Assembly (NCBI GenBank): GCA_944393215.1
Contig: CALXZL010000003.1
Span: 23,238 to 87,237, forward strand
DNA: 64,000 nt
Direction: 5' to 3'
From: an uncultured Alphaproteobacteria bacterium
GTDB taxonomy: Bacteria > Pseudomonadota > Alphaproteobacteria > RF32 > CAG-239
Below the pieces are notes generated by a model. That model worked only from the letters and a program-made list of their open reading frames with translations. It was not told where the DNA came from and ran no database searches. Position 1 is the stretch's first letter. Each line of letters begins with the position of its first letter. Made by a program: the position numbers and the translations under genes. Of the stretch, positions 55,338-63,955 are shown in pieces.

Positions 55338-56576
55338 TTATGCTTCAAAAGTTTTGGCAACTTCCTTCATCCATTTGCTAATCTCAATATGTTGCGGGCA
55401 ATTCTTTTCGCAAAGTTTGCAACCGATACACTGCGAGGCTTTGCCGTGCGTTTTTATTAAATTGGCATAATAAACGGCTTGAGCGTTGAAAGGTTTATCA
55501 CCTCTTTCTTGTTTTTCGGCATTGTATAAAGCAAAATAATCCGGAATGGCAATTTTCATCGGGCAGGCTTCAACACAATATTTGCAAGCCGTGCAAGGTA
55601 TTGTGATTTCATCATGCAAGGTCTTAACGGCGGTTTCAACTACCTTTAACTCTTGTTGCGTCATGGGTTTGAAGTTTTGCATATAAGAAGTGTTATCCTC
55701 AACTTGTTCCATATTGCTCATGCCGCTCAAGACCATCATAACACCGTCTAAGGATGCGGCATAACGGATTGCCCAAGAAGCAACCGACATATTGGGTTCG
55801 GCATTTTTGAAGATTGTTTCCACTTTTTCGGGAACAAGAGCCAAACTTCCGCCTTTAACCGGCTCCATGACAATAACCGGTTTGTTATATTTTTGGGCAA
55901 CTTCATAGCATTTGCGTGACTGAATGCTCGGATTGTCCCAATCTATGTAGTTAATTTGTAATTGTACGAATTCTACTTCGGGATGTTCTTTTAACACTTC
56001 TTCCAAAAGTTCCGGATTATCGTGGAAGGAAAATCCGATGTGCTTGATTTTTCCTTCTTTTTTCTTGTCGGCTACAAATTTGAAACTATCATATTTGCGT
56101 GCATTGCCGATGGTATTGGCATTAACATTGTGCACAAGATAATAATCAAAATAGTCCAAACCGGTTTTTTCTAATTGTTTATTGAATATTTCTTCTTGTT
56201 GTTCTGCGCTTTTGAGCATACCGATAGGTAATTTGCTGGCAACCGTAAACTTATCTCTCGGATGACGCTCAACCAAAGATTTTCTCAAAGCATTTTCGCT
56301 TTCATAGCCCATATACATCCACGCCGTGTCAAAATAGGTGAAACCTCTTTCCAAAAAAGTATCAACCATTTTATTTAATTCATTATAATCAATGGAGGTT
56401 TGGTCTTGCGGATCTTTTAACGGTAAGCGCATAAAACCGAATCCGAGTTTGTTTTTATTATTGATTTGTTTTTTTACGGCTTCGGATACGGGAATCGCAT
56501 CGGCAAGGGTGAGTTTGGGAAGAGCCGATAATGCAAAAGCGGCTAAGGTGCTCATTAAAAATTCGCGTCTATTCAT
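55338..56576 (-). CDS. Tat-exported aldo/keto reductase with ferredoxin domain
   Basis: The 412-residue protein begins with a twin-arginine signal [20 protein letters not shown]. The aldo/keto reductase core includes [37 protein letters not shown] and [11 protein letters not shown]. The C-terminus has two [4Fe-4S] motifs, [12 protein letters not shown] and [12 protein letters not shown]. Fe-S proteins folded in the cytoplasm are classic Tat cargo. The substrate is unknown. It is the first gene of the operon, behind a MerR-type promoter. Confidence 0.92.
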   Translation of the reverse strand: MNRREFLMSTLAAFALSALPKLTLADAIPVSEAVKKQINNKNKLGFGFMRLPLKDPQDQTSIDYNELNKMVDTFLERGFTYFDTAWMYMGYESENALRKSLVERHPRDKFTVASKLPIGMLKSAEQQEEIFNKQLEKTGLDYFDYYLVHNVNANTIGNARKYDSFKFVADKKKEGKIKHIGFSFHDNPELLEEVLKEHPEVEFVQLQINYIDWDNPSIQSRKCYEVAQKYNKPVIVMEPVKGGSLALVPEKVETIFKNAEPNMSVASWAIRYAASLDGVMMVLSGMSNMEQVEDNTSYMQNFKPMTQQELKVVETAVKTLHDEITIPCTACKYCVEACPMKIAIPDYFALYNAEKQERGDKPFNAQAVYYANLIKTHGKASQCIGCKLCEKNCPQHIEISKWMKEVAKTFEA

Positions 56577-56610
56577 TATAATATCTCCTTTTCTTGTTTT
56601 GTTTGGGTTG

Positions 56611-56641
56611 AGTATAATTTTTAGAGTATACTCTAAGTCAA
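56611..56641 (-). promoter_or_regulatory. MerR-type promoter: 19-bp spacer with a 16-bp palindrome
   Basis: On the minus strand TTGACT (56636-56641) and TATACT (56611-56616) are separated by 19 bp. A perfect palindrome TTAGAGTATACTCTAA (56621-56636) fills most of the spacer. Long spacers with a central dyad are the hallmark of promoters that MerR-family proteins activate by twisting DNA. GGAG and the ATG of the aldo/keto reductase follow. Confidence 0.82.
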
Positions 56642-56652
56642 GCTTTTTTTAT

Positions 56653-57111
56653 TTAATCACCACAATTTTCAAAAACTTCTATTTTGGCTTTAAAACCGCC
56701 TTCGTATGTTGATAAAATCTCCAATCCGCTTTCTATTTGTCCCAATTCTATCAAGCTCTTATCAAGATAATCTCCGTGGTCTTTATAAAAGAAACCCCAG
56801 TTGCCCCACGGAACGTAAATAAACATCTTTCCGGCAGAGGCGATCATACCGCGCGGAACGTTATTTAGAGATATTGGTCTTGAAAATTCTGATATTTTTT
56901 CTTCTCCGGCAAAATCAATAAATTCAAAATTTGCAGGAAGCATCTTTATAAATTGTTCTGCCGCCGAATTATCAGCCATTCGGACAATGATTTCTTTTTG
57001 ATTTTCTATTGTCAGCTTAATTTTCATTGCGTTTGTATCCTGTATGTTTTTTCCATAAGATATTGAACTTATCAGATTGAATAAGATTAATAAAAAGAAC
57101 AGTTTTTTCAT
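56653..57111 (-). CDS. Exported cyclophilin-like fold protein
   Basis: A signal peptide (MKKLFFLLILFNLISSISYG) precedes a domain with MKIKLTIENQKEIIVRMADN, FEFIDFAGEEKISEFSRP, FIYVPWGNWGFFYKDHGDY and LGQIESGLEIL. This pattern belongs to the cyclophilin-like-fold family of small beta-barrel proteins with unknown activity. In other genomes they occur with flavodoxins and CMD proteins, as here. Confidence 0.8.
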   Translation of the reverse strand: MKKLFFLLILFNLISSISYGKNIQDTNAMKIKLTIENQKEIIVRMADNSAAEQFIKMLPANFEFIDFAGEEKISEFSRPISLNNVPRGMIASAGKMFIYVPWGNWGFFYKDHGDYLDKSLIELGQIESGLEILSTYEGGFKAKIEVFENCGD

Positions 57112-57116
57112 AAAAC

Positions 57117-57965
57117 TTATTCCTCATAAATAGGTTTATAATTTTCAATATCGGCGTCTTTAATTAAATTGATGGTTGTCATGGCGTTAGCCAGTCCAAT
57201 ATACGGAATGGCTTGAACCATAGCGGCTAAAAGTGTTTCTTTATCATTTCCGGCTTTTAATGCCCCAATGACATGAGCACTTAATTGTTTTTCTGCACCC
57301 AAGGTTGTTAAAATGACCAGGGATAACAACTCTCTCTGCTTAACAGATAAGCCGCCTCTGGTATAAAAATCACCAAAACAAAAAGTTGTCAGCGTATCGG
57401 GAACAACGTCTTTATAAATATCAGGCAAAGACGCCATTGCTTTCTTGACTTCATCACCATAAAGTTGATTTTGAATTTCCAAACCTTTGGGATAACGGTT
57501 TTCATCAGTTGTTGCAGAAGCATTGTCAAGCGGCAGCTTTATTCCTCTGTCTTTGGCAACTTCATTAAAAACGCCAATGGCATTAAGGGTACGCGGAAAA
57601 CCGATATAAGGCGCGCATTGATAAATGGCTTCTCTGATTTCAAGAGGTGAATTGCCAGCATTAAGAGCGGCATTGATATGAGCTTTGAGCTGAGGTAAAG
57701 TTTGTAAAGTTGACAAAGCCACAACCGTAATCAGCTCTCTATCCTTAGCCGTTAAGTTTCCGGTATAAAATACTTCACCGAAAATATTGCGTTGTAAAAT
57801 TTCCATAAACTCCGGATCGGTCGGACTGGGTGTCCGTTCTGATTGAAAGAGCTCTTTATAAACGATGTTTGCTTTCTCTGCTCTGGTCATTGTTTTTTCC
57901 TCCGCCTGAACATTATTAAATCCCATTGCTAAAACCATAAATAAAATAGTCATAAACTGTTTCAT
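57117..57965 (-). CDS. Exported protein with two carboxymuconolactone decarboxylase domains
   Basis: After a signal peptide ending VQAEEK, the 282 residues contain two CMD/AhpD-like domains. The first has LTAKDRELITVVALSTLQTL, LKAHINAALNAGNSP and AIYQCAPYIGFPR. The second has LSVKQRELLSLVILTTLGAE, LSAHVIGALKAGNDK and AMVQAIPYIGLAN. The family includes peroxidase-like reductases with a CxxC pair; that pair is not conserved here, so enzymatic type is uncertain. A LysR gene is divergent. Confidence 0.9.
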   Translation of the reverse strand: MKQFMTILFMVLAMGFNNVQAEEKTMTRAEKANIVYKELFQSERTPSPTDPEFMEILQRNIFGEVFYTGNLTAKDRELITVVALSTLQTLPQLKAHINAALNAGNSPLEIREAIYQCAPYIGFPRTLNAIGVFNEVAKDRGIKLPLDNASATTDENRYPKGLEIQNQLYGDEVKKAMASLPDIYKDVVPDTLTTFCFGDFYTRGGLSVKQRELLSLVILTTLGAEKQLSAHVIGALKAGNDKETLLAAMVQAIPYIGLANAMTTINLIKDADIENYKPIYEE

Positions 57966-58046
57966 AAATACCTCCGCTAAACGATAGTCTTAACGTTATT
58001 ATGATTGACTATTATAAATAAGTCTAATATTGTTTTTTTATTGAGC

Positions 58047-58063
58047 TATAAATTTTACTTATA
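58047..58063. promoter_or_regulatory. Possible LysR-type operator
   Basis: TATAA-N7-TTATA is an inverted repeat in the divergent region between the CMD gene and the LysR gene, with the spacing of a T-N11-A box. It lies close to the LysR start, suiting autoregulation. Confidence 0.35.
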
Positions 58064-58074
58064 GTGAGGAAGGT

Positions 58075-58971
58075 ATGGAATTAACTCAATTGTTACAATT
58101 CAAAACTATTGCCGAATGTAAAACCATGACAGCTGCCGCCGAAAAATTACATATATCACAACCGGCATTAAGTACGGGATTAAAAAAACTTGAAGAAGAA
58201 CTGGGTATACAGCTTTTTGAAAGAAGGAAAAACAACATATCCTTAAACAAAGCCGGAGAAATGGCATTTACTTATACTTGTGCGATTTTAGGGCAAGTTG
58301 AAGAGATGAAAAATGCTTTTCGACAATATTCAAAAGAAAATAACAAGATGAACCTTGGCTTTTGCGATCCAGGTCCGATGCGCTTTGCAACCCCTTTGTT
58401 GCAACAGGACAATCCGCAGTTGGCAATTTCTTCGGAAGTCGTCTCTGATGATTCAATTTTATTGAACGATTTGTTAAGCCGCCGATATGATGCTGTTATA
58501 TCATTGGAAAAATTGGAACATCAAGATGTTATAAGTATTCCTTTTGCCAAAGAACAACTTATGTTATCTGTTCCTATCGGAGATGAACTTGCAAATAAAA
58601 CAAGTATTAATTTGCACCTTTACCCTAATCGAGAATTTGCCGTATATCGAATGTATTGTGCTTATGAACAAAAAATGAAGGATTTTATGGACTGGCTTGT
58701 TTCGTTGCCGCACATTACCGTTTATACGGATTATTTTGTGTTTCGCCAAATGCTGGAACATAAAAATCTTTTGAGTTTTACCACCAGATTGGTGCAACTT
58801 TATCGTAATGACGGCGAACGCGTTATCATTCCGTTAGAAGATGAGGGAATAACGGCAACTTACTGGTTTTCGTATGTAAAAGATAATCAAAAACGTATGC
58901 AACCTTTTATCTCCTGGATTGAAAAAAATTCTTTAATGCTCTTAGGAACAGAAAGTCAAAGCTATAAATAA
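58075..58971 (+). CDS. LysR-family transcriptional regulator
   Basis: The N-terminal helix-turn-helix is typical: MELTQLLQFKTIAECKTMTA, then LHISQPALSTGLKKLEEELG and FERRKNNISLNKAGE. A periplasmic-binding-like effector domain fills the remaining about 210 residues. GAGGAAGG precedes the ATG. As a divergent regulator it probably controls the CMD/cyclophilin-like genes and possibly the MBL-flavodoxin pair downstream. Confidence 0.92.
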   Translation: MELTQLLQFKTIAECKTMTAAAEKLHISQPALSTGLKKLEEELGIQLFERRKNNISLNKAGEMAFTYTCAILGQVEEMKNAFRQYSKENNKMNLGFCDPGPMRFATPLLQQDNPQLAISSEVVSDDSILLNDLLSRRYDAVISLEKLEHQDVISIPFAKEQLMLSVPIGDELANKTSINLHLYPNREFAVYRMYCAYEQKMKDFMDWLVSLPHITVYTDYFVFRQMLEHKNLLSFTTRLVQLYRNDGERVIIPLEDEGITATYWFSYVKDNQKRMQPFISWIEKNSLMLLGTESQSYK

Positions 58972-59059
58972 AATTTATAATTTTATAAGCAAATAATATT
59001 AGACGGTTATCCGGTTTTGCTCTAAACTAAACCTATCTAAACGCAGAGAAGGAGTAAAT

Positions 59060-60136
59060 ATGTTAAAATTTTTGACAATAATTATTCTCTTAGCCGCAGT
59101 TGTCGTGGGCTATGTCTTAAATGAGATTGGACACTCTCCTTCTCAAGAAGAATTGAAAAAATATGAATCTTTGCCGTATTTTAAAAACGGAGAATTTCAA
59201 AGTCCGCAAAAAATGGTATATGATTTTGATAATGTGCGTAACGGACCGGCAAATTGGTTGAGATTTATTAAACGTTCTCCTTTTGCACCAAAACAAAAAT
59301 TACCCATGAAAAAATTAACCCGAGCAGATTTTAGTCAAATCGCCGATGATTTTGCACTCTACTGGCTTGGACATTCTTCTGTCTTATTAGAATTAGACGG
59401 CAAACGAATTCTTTTTGATCCGGTTTTGAAAAATGCGGCTCCAATTCCGTTTATGGTTCCTCGATATAATAAAGCTCCGGTTAAAGTATCTGATTTGCCT
59501 CAGATTGATATTGTTATTATTAGCCACAATCATTATGATCATTTGGAAGGAAAAACCGTTCAAAGCCTTAAAAATTCAAAATTTATTGTTCCTTTAGGAG
59601 TCGGCGCAGCTTTGCGAGGGTGGGGAATAAAAAATGAAAATATTACAGAACTCGGTTGGGAAGATAAGTACAGCAATCAAGGAATAAATATCACGGCGGA
59701 AACAGCCGTCCATTATTCGGGAAGAGGTTTAGGCGACCGCAACAAAACCTTGTGGAATTCATATATTATAGAAGCAAATAATAAAAGAATTTTTTGGAGC
59801 GGCGACAGCGGCTACGGTACTCATTTTAAGAAAATCGGCAAAAAATATGGTCCTTTTGACCTAGCTGCCATTGAAATCGATGGCTGGAATACCGGCTGGC
59901 CCAATACCCATATGTTTCCGCAAGAAGTGATCAAAGCCACAAAAGAATTAAGCGCTAAAAAACTTTTGCCCATTCATTGGGCAGTATTTGATTTGGCTTT
60001 GCATCCATGGCATGAATCAATAGATATGCTTTGGCAAGAAAATCAAAAAAACAATATACAAATTTTAACACCGCTTATGGGTGAAAAAATAAATGTCCTA
60101 AACTCAAAAACAAAGAAATGGTGGCGCGATGAATAG
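59060..60136 (+). CDS. MBL-fold hydrolase, UlaG/NAPE-PLD-like, membrane-anchored
   Basis: A hydrophobic N-terminus (FLTIIILLAAVVVGYVL) precedes a metallo-beta-lactamase domain with YWLGHSSVLLELDGKRILFD, ISHNHYDHLEG, FWSGDSGYG and LLPIHWAVFDLALHPW. The family includes phospholipase D-like and lactonase-like enzymes; the substrate is unknown. GAAGGAG precedes the ATG. Its last 8 bases overlap the next gene, so the two are coupled. Confidence 0.9.
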   Translation: MLKFLTIIILLAAVVVGYVLNEIGHSPSQEELKKYESLPYFKNGEFQSPQKMVYDFDNVRNGPANWLRFIKRSPFAPKQKLPMKKLTRADFSQIADDFALYWLGHSSVLLELDGKRILFDPVLKNAAPIPFMVPRYNKAPVKVSDLPQIDIVIISHNHYDHLEGKTVQSLKNSKFIVPLGVGAALRGWGIKNENITELGWEDKYSNQGINITAETAVHYSGRGLGDRNKTLWNSYIIEANNKRIFWSGDSGYGTHFKKIGKKYGPFDLAAIEIDGWNTGWPNTHMFPQEVIKATKELSAKKLLPIHWAVFDLALHPWHESIDMLWQENQKNNIQILTPLMGEKINVLNSKTKKWWRDE

Positions 60137-60758
60137 ACGCAACTTTATAAAAGCAACCTTGGCAACTCTAGCCATGGCTGCTTTGCCTAAAATATCAAAA
60201 ACACAAAATGTGAAGGGAAAAAAAATGAAAATTTTGGTTTTAACCGGAAGTCCAAGAAAAAACGGAAATTCAAATACATTAGCTGATAACTTTATAAAAG
60301 GAGCGAAGGAAAGCGGTCATCAGGTTGAAAGATTTAATGCGGCTTTTGCCGAAGTTCATCCTTGTATCGGGTGTAATAAATGCGGTATGAACGGACCTTG
60401 TATATTTAAAGATGATTTTGAATTTGTTCGCCAAAATATCGTTGATGCCGATGTTGTTGTGTTTGCAACACCAATGTATTATTTTGGCGTTTCGGCACAG
60501 CTCAAAAATGTTGTTGACCGCTTTTATGCCATCAATGGGCAAATTCACCGCCCTAAAAAAGCCGTTTTATTAATGACCTATGCCAATACGTCAGCCTCGC
60601 AAGCGGAACCGATAAAAAGCCATTATCAAACATTGATAGATTATTTAGGTTGGCAAGATGCCGGACAAATCATAGCCTCAGGAGTTTGGCCTGTTGGTGC
60701 TGTTAACCAAACGCAATATCCTAAACAAGCCTATGAATTAGGAAAAAATATAGGCTAA
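60129..60758 (+). CDS. Tat-exported flavodoxin/NADPH-dependent FMN reductase-like protein
   Basis: A twin-arginine signal MNRRNFIKATLATLAMAALP leads into a flavodoxin-like domain with LVLTGSPRKNGNSNTLADNF, CIGCNKCGMNGPC and FATPMYYFGVSAQLKNVVDR. The Cys motif of this subfamily lies near the flavin. FMN-containing proteins are common Tat cargo. It is the second exported flavodoxin in this region, and ends at a terminator. Confidence 0.9.
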   Translation: MNRRNFIKATLATLAMAALPKISKTQNVKGKKMKILVLTGSPRKNGNSNTLADNFIKGAKESGHQVERFNAAFAEVHPCIGCNKCGMNGPCIFKDDFEFVRQNIVDADVVVFATPMYYFGVSAQLKNVVDRFYAINGQIHRPKKAVLLMTYANTSASQAEPIKSHYQTLIDYLGWQDAGQIIASGVWPVGAVNQTQYPKQAYELGKNIG

Positions 60759-60763
60759 AATAA

Positions 60764-60794
60764 AAAAAAGCCTCCACAATGGGAGGCCTTTTTT
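60764..60794 (+). terminator. Rho-independent terminator
   Basis: AAAAAAGCCTCC and GGGAGGCCTTTTTT form the stem around ACAAT. It ends the MBL-flavodoxin unit, just before the tRNA fragment. Confidence 0.8.
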
Positions 60795-60798
60795 ATGA

Positions 60799-60845
60799 TG
60801 GTGCCGACACACGGACTCGAACCGCGGACCCACTGATTACAAATC
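60799..60845 (-). other. 3' fragment of tRNA-Thr(TGT): probable attachment-site scar
   Basis: On the minus strand the 3' part of a tRNA-Thr is complete: anticodon loop TTTGTAA (TGT), variable region, T arm GGTTCGAGTCC, acceptor strand TGTCGGC, discriminator A and CCA. The anticodon stem fails (GTCGA faces TCAGT), and no D arm or GCCGACA 5' strand precedes it. A stranded tRNA 3' end is the usual scar of integration into a tRNA gene. Its orientation places the inserted element to the right. Confidence 0.82.
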
Positions 60846-60989
60846 GACTGCGCTTATAAAATATTATCTTTATAAATCAATGTGTTAATCTTAAAATTTT
60901 AGCGATTTTTTTGCCGAGCTACCACCGAGCTACCACCAGCTTATTACAAGACGATAAAATGACTATATGAAGTGAATCGTCTTTAACTT

Positions 60990-61622
60990 TTATCTGATTT
61001 TTTGTAAGTCGACAATTTCTTTAAGTATTGTTTGAGTATTGGTATAAGTTTCATTATAATTACTAAAATGCTTCTCATCAGCATTCATTATAGCTTGATT
61101 AAAATCAGTTTTAACAATTTCAAAAATTTCAGAATATCGTTTCATTTCATCAACATCGTTAAAATGTTTTCCGTATTTTTGATTTATTTTACTCATGCAG
61201 TGTTGAGCAAAATCTTGTGAAGAGGCAAAAGGAGGTATATCGCGTGAAGTGTGTAGAAAAAGCCATAACTCGTAACAGGGATTATTGTATAAAGCTATTA
61301 CTTTTTTTCTTTGTTTATTCATAATAGAGTTGATATCATTGATATCATTATTGTCTTTATCAAAACATGCAATGACCTTAAATCCATTTGCATATGCCTT
61401 AGGATTTCTATTGATTCTGTTATATTCTTGTTCTGCGCATTTATAAACAGCTTGAGCTGAATTCCCGTTATAGGAATGTCTTGCCTCCAGTACAATATTT
61501 TGTTTTAAATATGGCTTTAGTCCATTTAAATAATAACACATTGATTTTTCATCTTCACAGATGAAAAGATGAAATTCGTTTGGATATGCTCTCGCAGCTT
61601 TTTGATTTTGTCTTCTAGCCAT
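60990..61622 (-). CDS. rloB: RloB-like protein (Abi/defence pair)
   Basis: The 210-residue protein shows the RloB pattern: FHLFICEDEKSMCYYLNGLK with the first acidic residue, VIACFDKDNNDIND with the DxD pair, and NNPCYELWLFLH. The arrangement suggests a TOPRIM-like nuclease. Its ATG overlaps the stop of the ATPase gene by one base. RloA/RloB and AbiL pairs are phage-defence or toxic systems in which an ATPase controls the nuclease partner. Confidence 0.85.
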   Translation of the reverse strand: MARRQNQKAARAYPNEFHLFICEDEKSMCYYLNGLKPYLKQNIVLEARHSYNGNSAQAVYKCAEQEYNRINRNPKAYANGFKVIACFDKDNNDINDINSIMNKQRKKVIALYNNPCYELWLFLHTSRDIPPFASSQDFAQHCMSKINQKYGKHFNDVDEMKRYSEIFEIVKTDFNQAIMNADEKHFSNYNETYTNTQTILKEIVDLQKIR

Positions 61623-62911
61623 TATAGCATCTCCACGTTTGGAACAGCACCGTAAATACCATCCAAATAAGCTTCTTGGAATGATATATTCTTTCTATTA
61701 AGTTTATTTTTCAAATCACTTAAAGAATAGAGAGATGATGAGTATCCATTATTTAAATCTTTTGTGGTTAGCCAAATTTGGTCTCTGGTTAAATATCTGC
61801 CATCCATTAAATAGTGTGCGTGAGAGGTAAAAATAAGTTGAGCCTTATTTTTATTGATTTCAGGATTATTAAACATATCGACCAAATAACGAACTAAATA
61901 GGGGTGCAATGAATCATCCATTTCATCTACAATTAATGTTTTTCCGCCTTTAATAGCATCAAATATAGGCCCTGAAATGGATAAAAAGTTTTTAGTTCCA
62001 TCGGATTCCATATTTTCAAACTCAAATTCTTTAATATCGCCATCTTCAGTTTTATGAAAACTTAAGGTTTCAATAACTTTATTTTCATCTGATCCTATAA
62101 TGGTTTCCAATATTCTAGGAAAAATATTTTTCTTTTTATTTTTTATTTTTTCTATCATATCATCGATTGATATTTCTCTCACTGCAATGTCGGTTAAACC
62201 AAGGTCAGCTTTTTTTATTAATTCTATAATATCTCTGCCTTCGCCTTTTTCTATTTGTTTGATGGAAAAAAATTGGTTTAATTTATGGGTGTTAATTAAA
62301 GTTAGTTTTTGGTTAATCCAATTATATGTTTCCTTGATTTCTTTTATTTCACATTTTCTATTATTTACTAAATCGGATAAAAATAATCGGTTATCTAAGA
62401 TTTCATTACACCAAGATTGTAAGATACCGGTTGATTTTTTGAATATGCTTTTTCCATCAATATATTCTCTTTCAAATATACGATTAGGTTTATTTGTACC
62501 AGTTTCTGAAATATCGTAGCAATATAAACTTTCTTGTTCGACTATTTTTCGAGATAAAGAAAATTTGTAATCATAAAGAGTTTCTTGTATGATGAATTTT
62601 ATACCAAAATTCATGGGTTGATTTTGAAAAGTTTTGGATAATGCGTAGAACTCGCTAGGAAATTCATCATCAATAATTGATTTAGAACTGTTTTTTACTA
62701 TATGGGAGAAAGTATCAAATGCTTTGACAATATTGGATTTACCAGAAGCATTAGCTCCGAAAATTCCGCTTGAACGGTAAAGTTGGGGTATTCTTTTGAG
62801 CTTTGTATCTATAATATTGTAACTATCTCCATTTTGAGAATCTGGTTCCATAGAAAAAATGGCTTCGTCTTTAAAACTTCTAAAATTGCTAAAACTAAAC
62901 TCAACAAGCAT
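61622..62911 (-). CDS. rloA: RloA-like ATPase (AAA_15/ABC type)
   Basis: The 429 residues form an SMC/ABC-like ATPase: N-terminal MLVEFSFSNFRSFKDEAIFS, Walker A FGANASGKSNIVKAF near residue 50, signature-like region FENMESDGTKNFLSISG, Walker B GKTLIVDEMDDSLHPYLVRY, and the switch His in IFTSHAHYLMDG. It is the upstream partner of RloB, together resembling the AbiL system. Proteins of this kind may sense phage-derived signals. Confidence 0.9.
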   Translation of the reverse strand: MLVEFSFSNFRSFKDEAIFSMEPDSQNGDSYNIIDTKLKRIPQLYRSSGIFGANASGKSNIVKAFDTFSHIVKNSSKSIIDDEFPSEFYALSKTFQNQPMNFGIKFIIQETLYDYKFSLSRKIVEQESLYCYDISETGTNKPNRIFEREYIDGKSIFKKSTGILQSWCNEILDNRLFLSDLVNNRKCEIKEIKETYNWINQKLTLINTHKLNQFFSIKQIEKGEGRDIIELIKKADLGLTDIAVREISIDDMIEKIKNKKKNIFPRILETIIGSDENKVIETLSFHKTEDGDIKEFEFENMESDGTKNFLSISGPIFDAIKGGKTLIVDEMDDSLHPYLVRYLVDMFNNPEINKNKAQLIFTSHAHYLMDGRYLTRDQIWLTTKDLNNGYSSSLYSLSDLKNKLNRKNISFQEAYLDGIYGAVPNVEML

Positions 62912-63174
62912 TTTAACCTCTATCTTTGCATAAAAACATCATAGATTTGGTTAAAAATTATAATAAATTGTTATAATTGTCAATATTTACTGTTGAAATA
63001 TGCTCGTTTTTGATATATGTGTAATATAAACCCCAGAGAGTTTTCCTGCATAGTTTTGTTTTTCAAGATTGTGTATAGACGCTGGGGTATTTTTTTTATC
63101 TGTATAGTTCTTTAGAAATAGCCATATAATAGTTAGTGAACAAGTGAGTGGACAAGCTCTTCAGATTATAGCTT
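62912..63174. other. Noncoding stretch with a long-loop hairpin (63030-63098)
   Basis: The 263-bp gap lies upstream of the RloA gene and downstream of the methylase remnant. ACCCCAG (63030-63036) and CTGGGGT (63082-63088) can pair around a 45-nt loop and are followed by ATTTTTTTT. That could be a terminator or a small RNA. A second CCCCGAGAG motif occurs at 63187. Confidence 0.4.
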
Positions 63175-63571
63175 TTAATTAAAATACCCCGAGAGGTTTG
63201 CCATTTGTAAATTGGGGGAATCCCAAGAGGAAAAGATTTCTCCCGATAAGCTATTGCCGTGGATAACGCGAACACTTAGGCCTAATAAGCTAAGTTGCGT
63301 ATAAGTTCATGCAGACACATAATTCATCAATATCAGTGGCCTCAATATATAATTTGCCGCCCAGCTTTTCAATCCCTCGATTTTGCAGACATTTAACCAA
63401 TCCCAAAACCATAGCTCCAGATCCGCAGGTTGGCTCGGCAACGCGACAATAAACTTGTTTATTGTCGCCGGTATAAAAGGTTTCAAGAGATTTCTTTCTG
63501 GTTAATGTTGGCTTACGGTTGCGGAATAACATCTCTGTATATCCGGGGTATTTTTTTACATCAAAAGTCAT
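63175..63571 (-). pseudogene. Frameshifted N6 DNA methylase (mobile-element type)
   Basis: The intact first frame (63571 to a stop at 63290) contains VAEPTCGSGAMVLGLVKCL (motif I) and IEATDIDELCVCMNLYA. One base is in excess at about 63300: omitting it gives MNLY then QLSLLGLSVRVIHGNSLSGE and SSWDSPNLQMANLSG, the usual continuation of this family, to a stop at 63175. The protein is therefore broken by a single-base insertion (or by a sequencing error). Short plasmid/ICE methylases of this type are common next to DUF3768 genes. Confidence 0.72.
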
Positions 63572-63586
63572 TTTTGCTCTCCTTTA

Positions 63587-63955
63587 TTAATATTCAATCG
63601 GTAATAAAATTGTCAAAACTCTGGTGGTTATTGATTCATCTGCTGGATTTTCAGAGCCATAAGTCAAAGTTTTGTCATAATAATCAATTTTCCAATAAGC
63701 CTCTACATCACCTTCTTGGACAATTCCAAAGTCATGCTCTCCGTGAGGGTCATTTTTGAAATTAAACTCATTAAATTTTTGTACCTTGCTTATAATTTTT
63801 GTTTTTGTCGCCCAATCCAAAGCGTCAATTCCGCAAGTCATAAGGACTTTGCCACCGCAGAAGCTCTTTCTGAATTGGTCATTTAACTCAGCGATTTTTT
63901 GATGATTAGGGGATAAAAAGCTATCATCATATTCATCATCTAAAACACTTTCCAT
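63587..63955 (-). CDS. DUF3768 family protein
   Basis: The 122-residue protein matches DUF3768: IAELNDQFRKSF, MTCGIDALDWATKTKIISKV, FNEFNFKNDPHGEHDFGIV, WKIDYYDKTLTYGSENPADE and RVLTILLPIEY. The family is frequent on alphaproteobacterial plasmids and integrative elements and has no known activity. GGAG precedes neighbouring genes, and the methylase remnant starts 15 bp downstream, so they share a transcript. Confidence 0.88.
   Translation of the reverse strand: MESVLDDEYDDSFLSPNHQKIAELNDQFRKSFCGGKVLMTCGIDALDWATKTKIISKVQKFNEFNFKNDPHGEHDFGIVQEGDVEAYWKIDYYDKTLTYGSENPADESITTRVLTILLPIEY

Noticed and set aside
60799..60880. Intact tRNA-Thr
   Set aside because: The anticodon stem does not pair, there is no D arm, and the 5' acceptor strand is missing, so only a 3' fragment is present.
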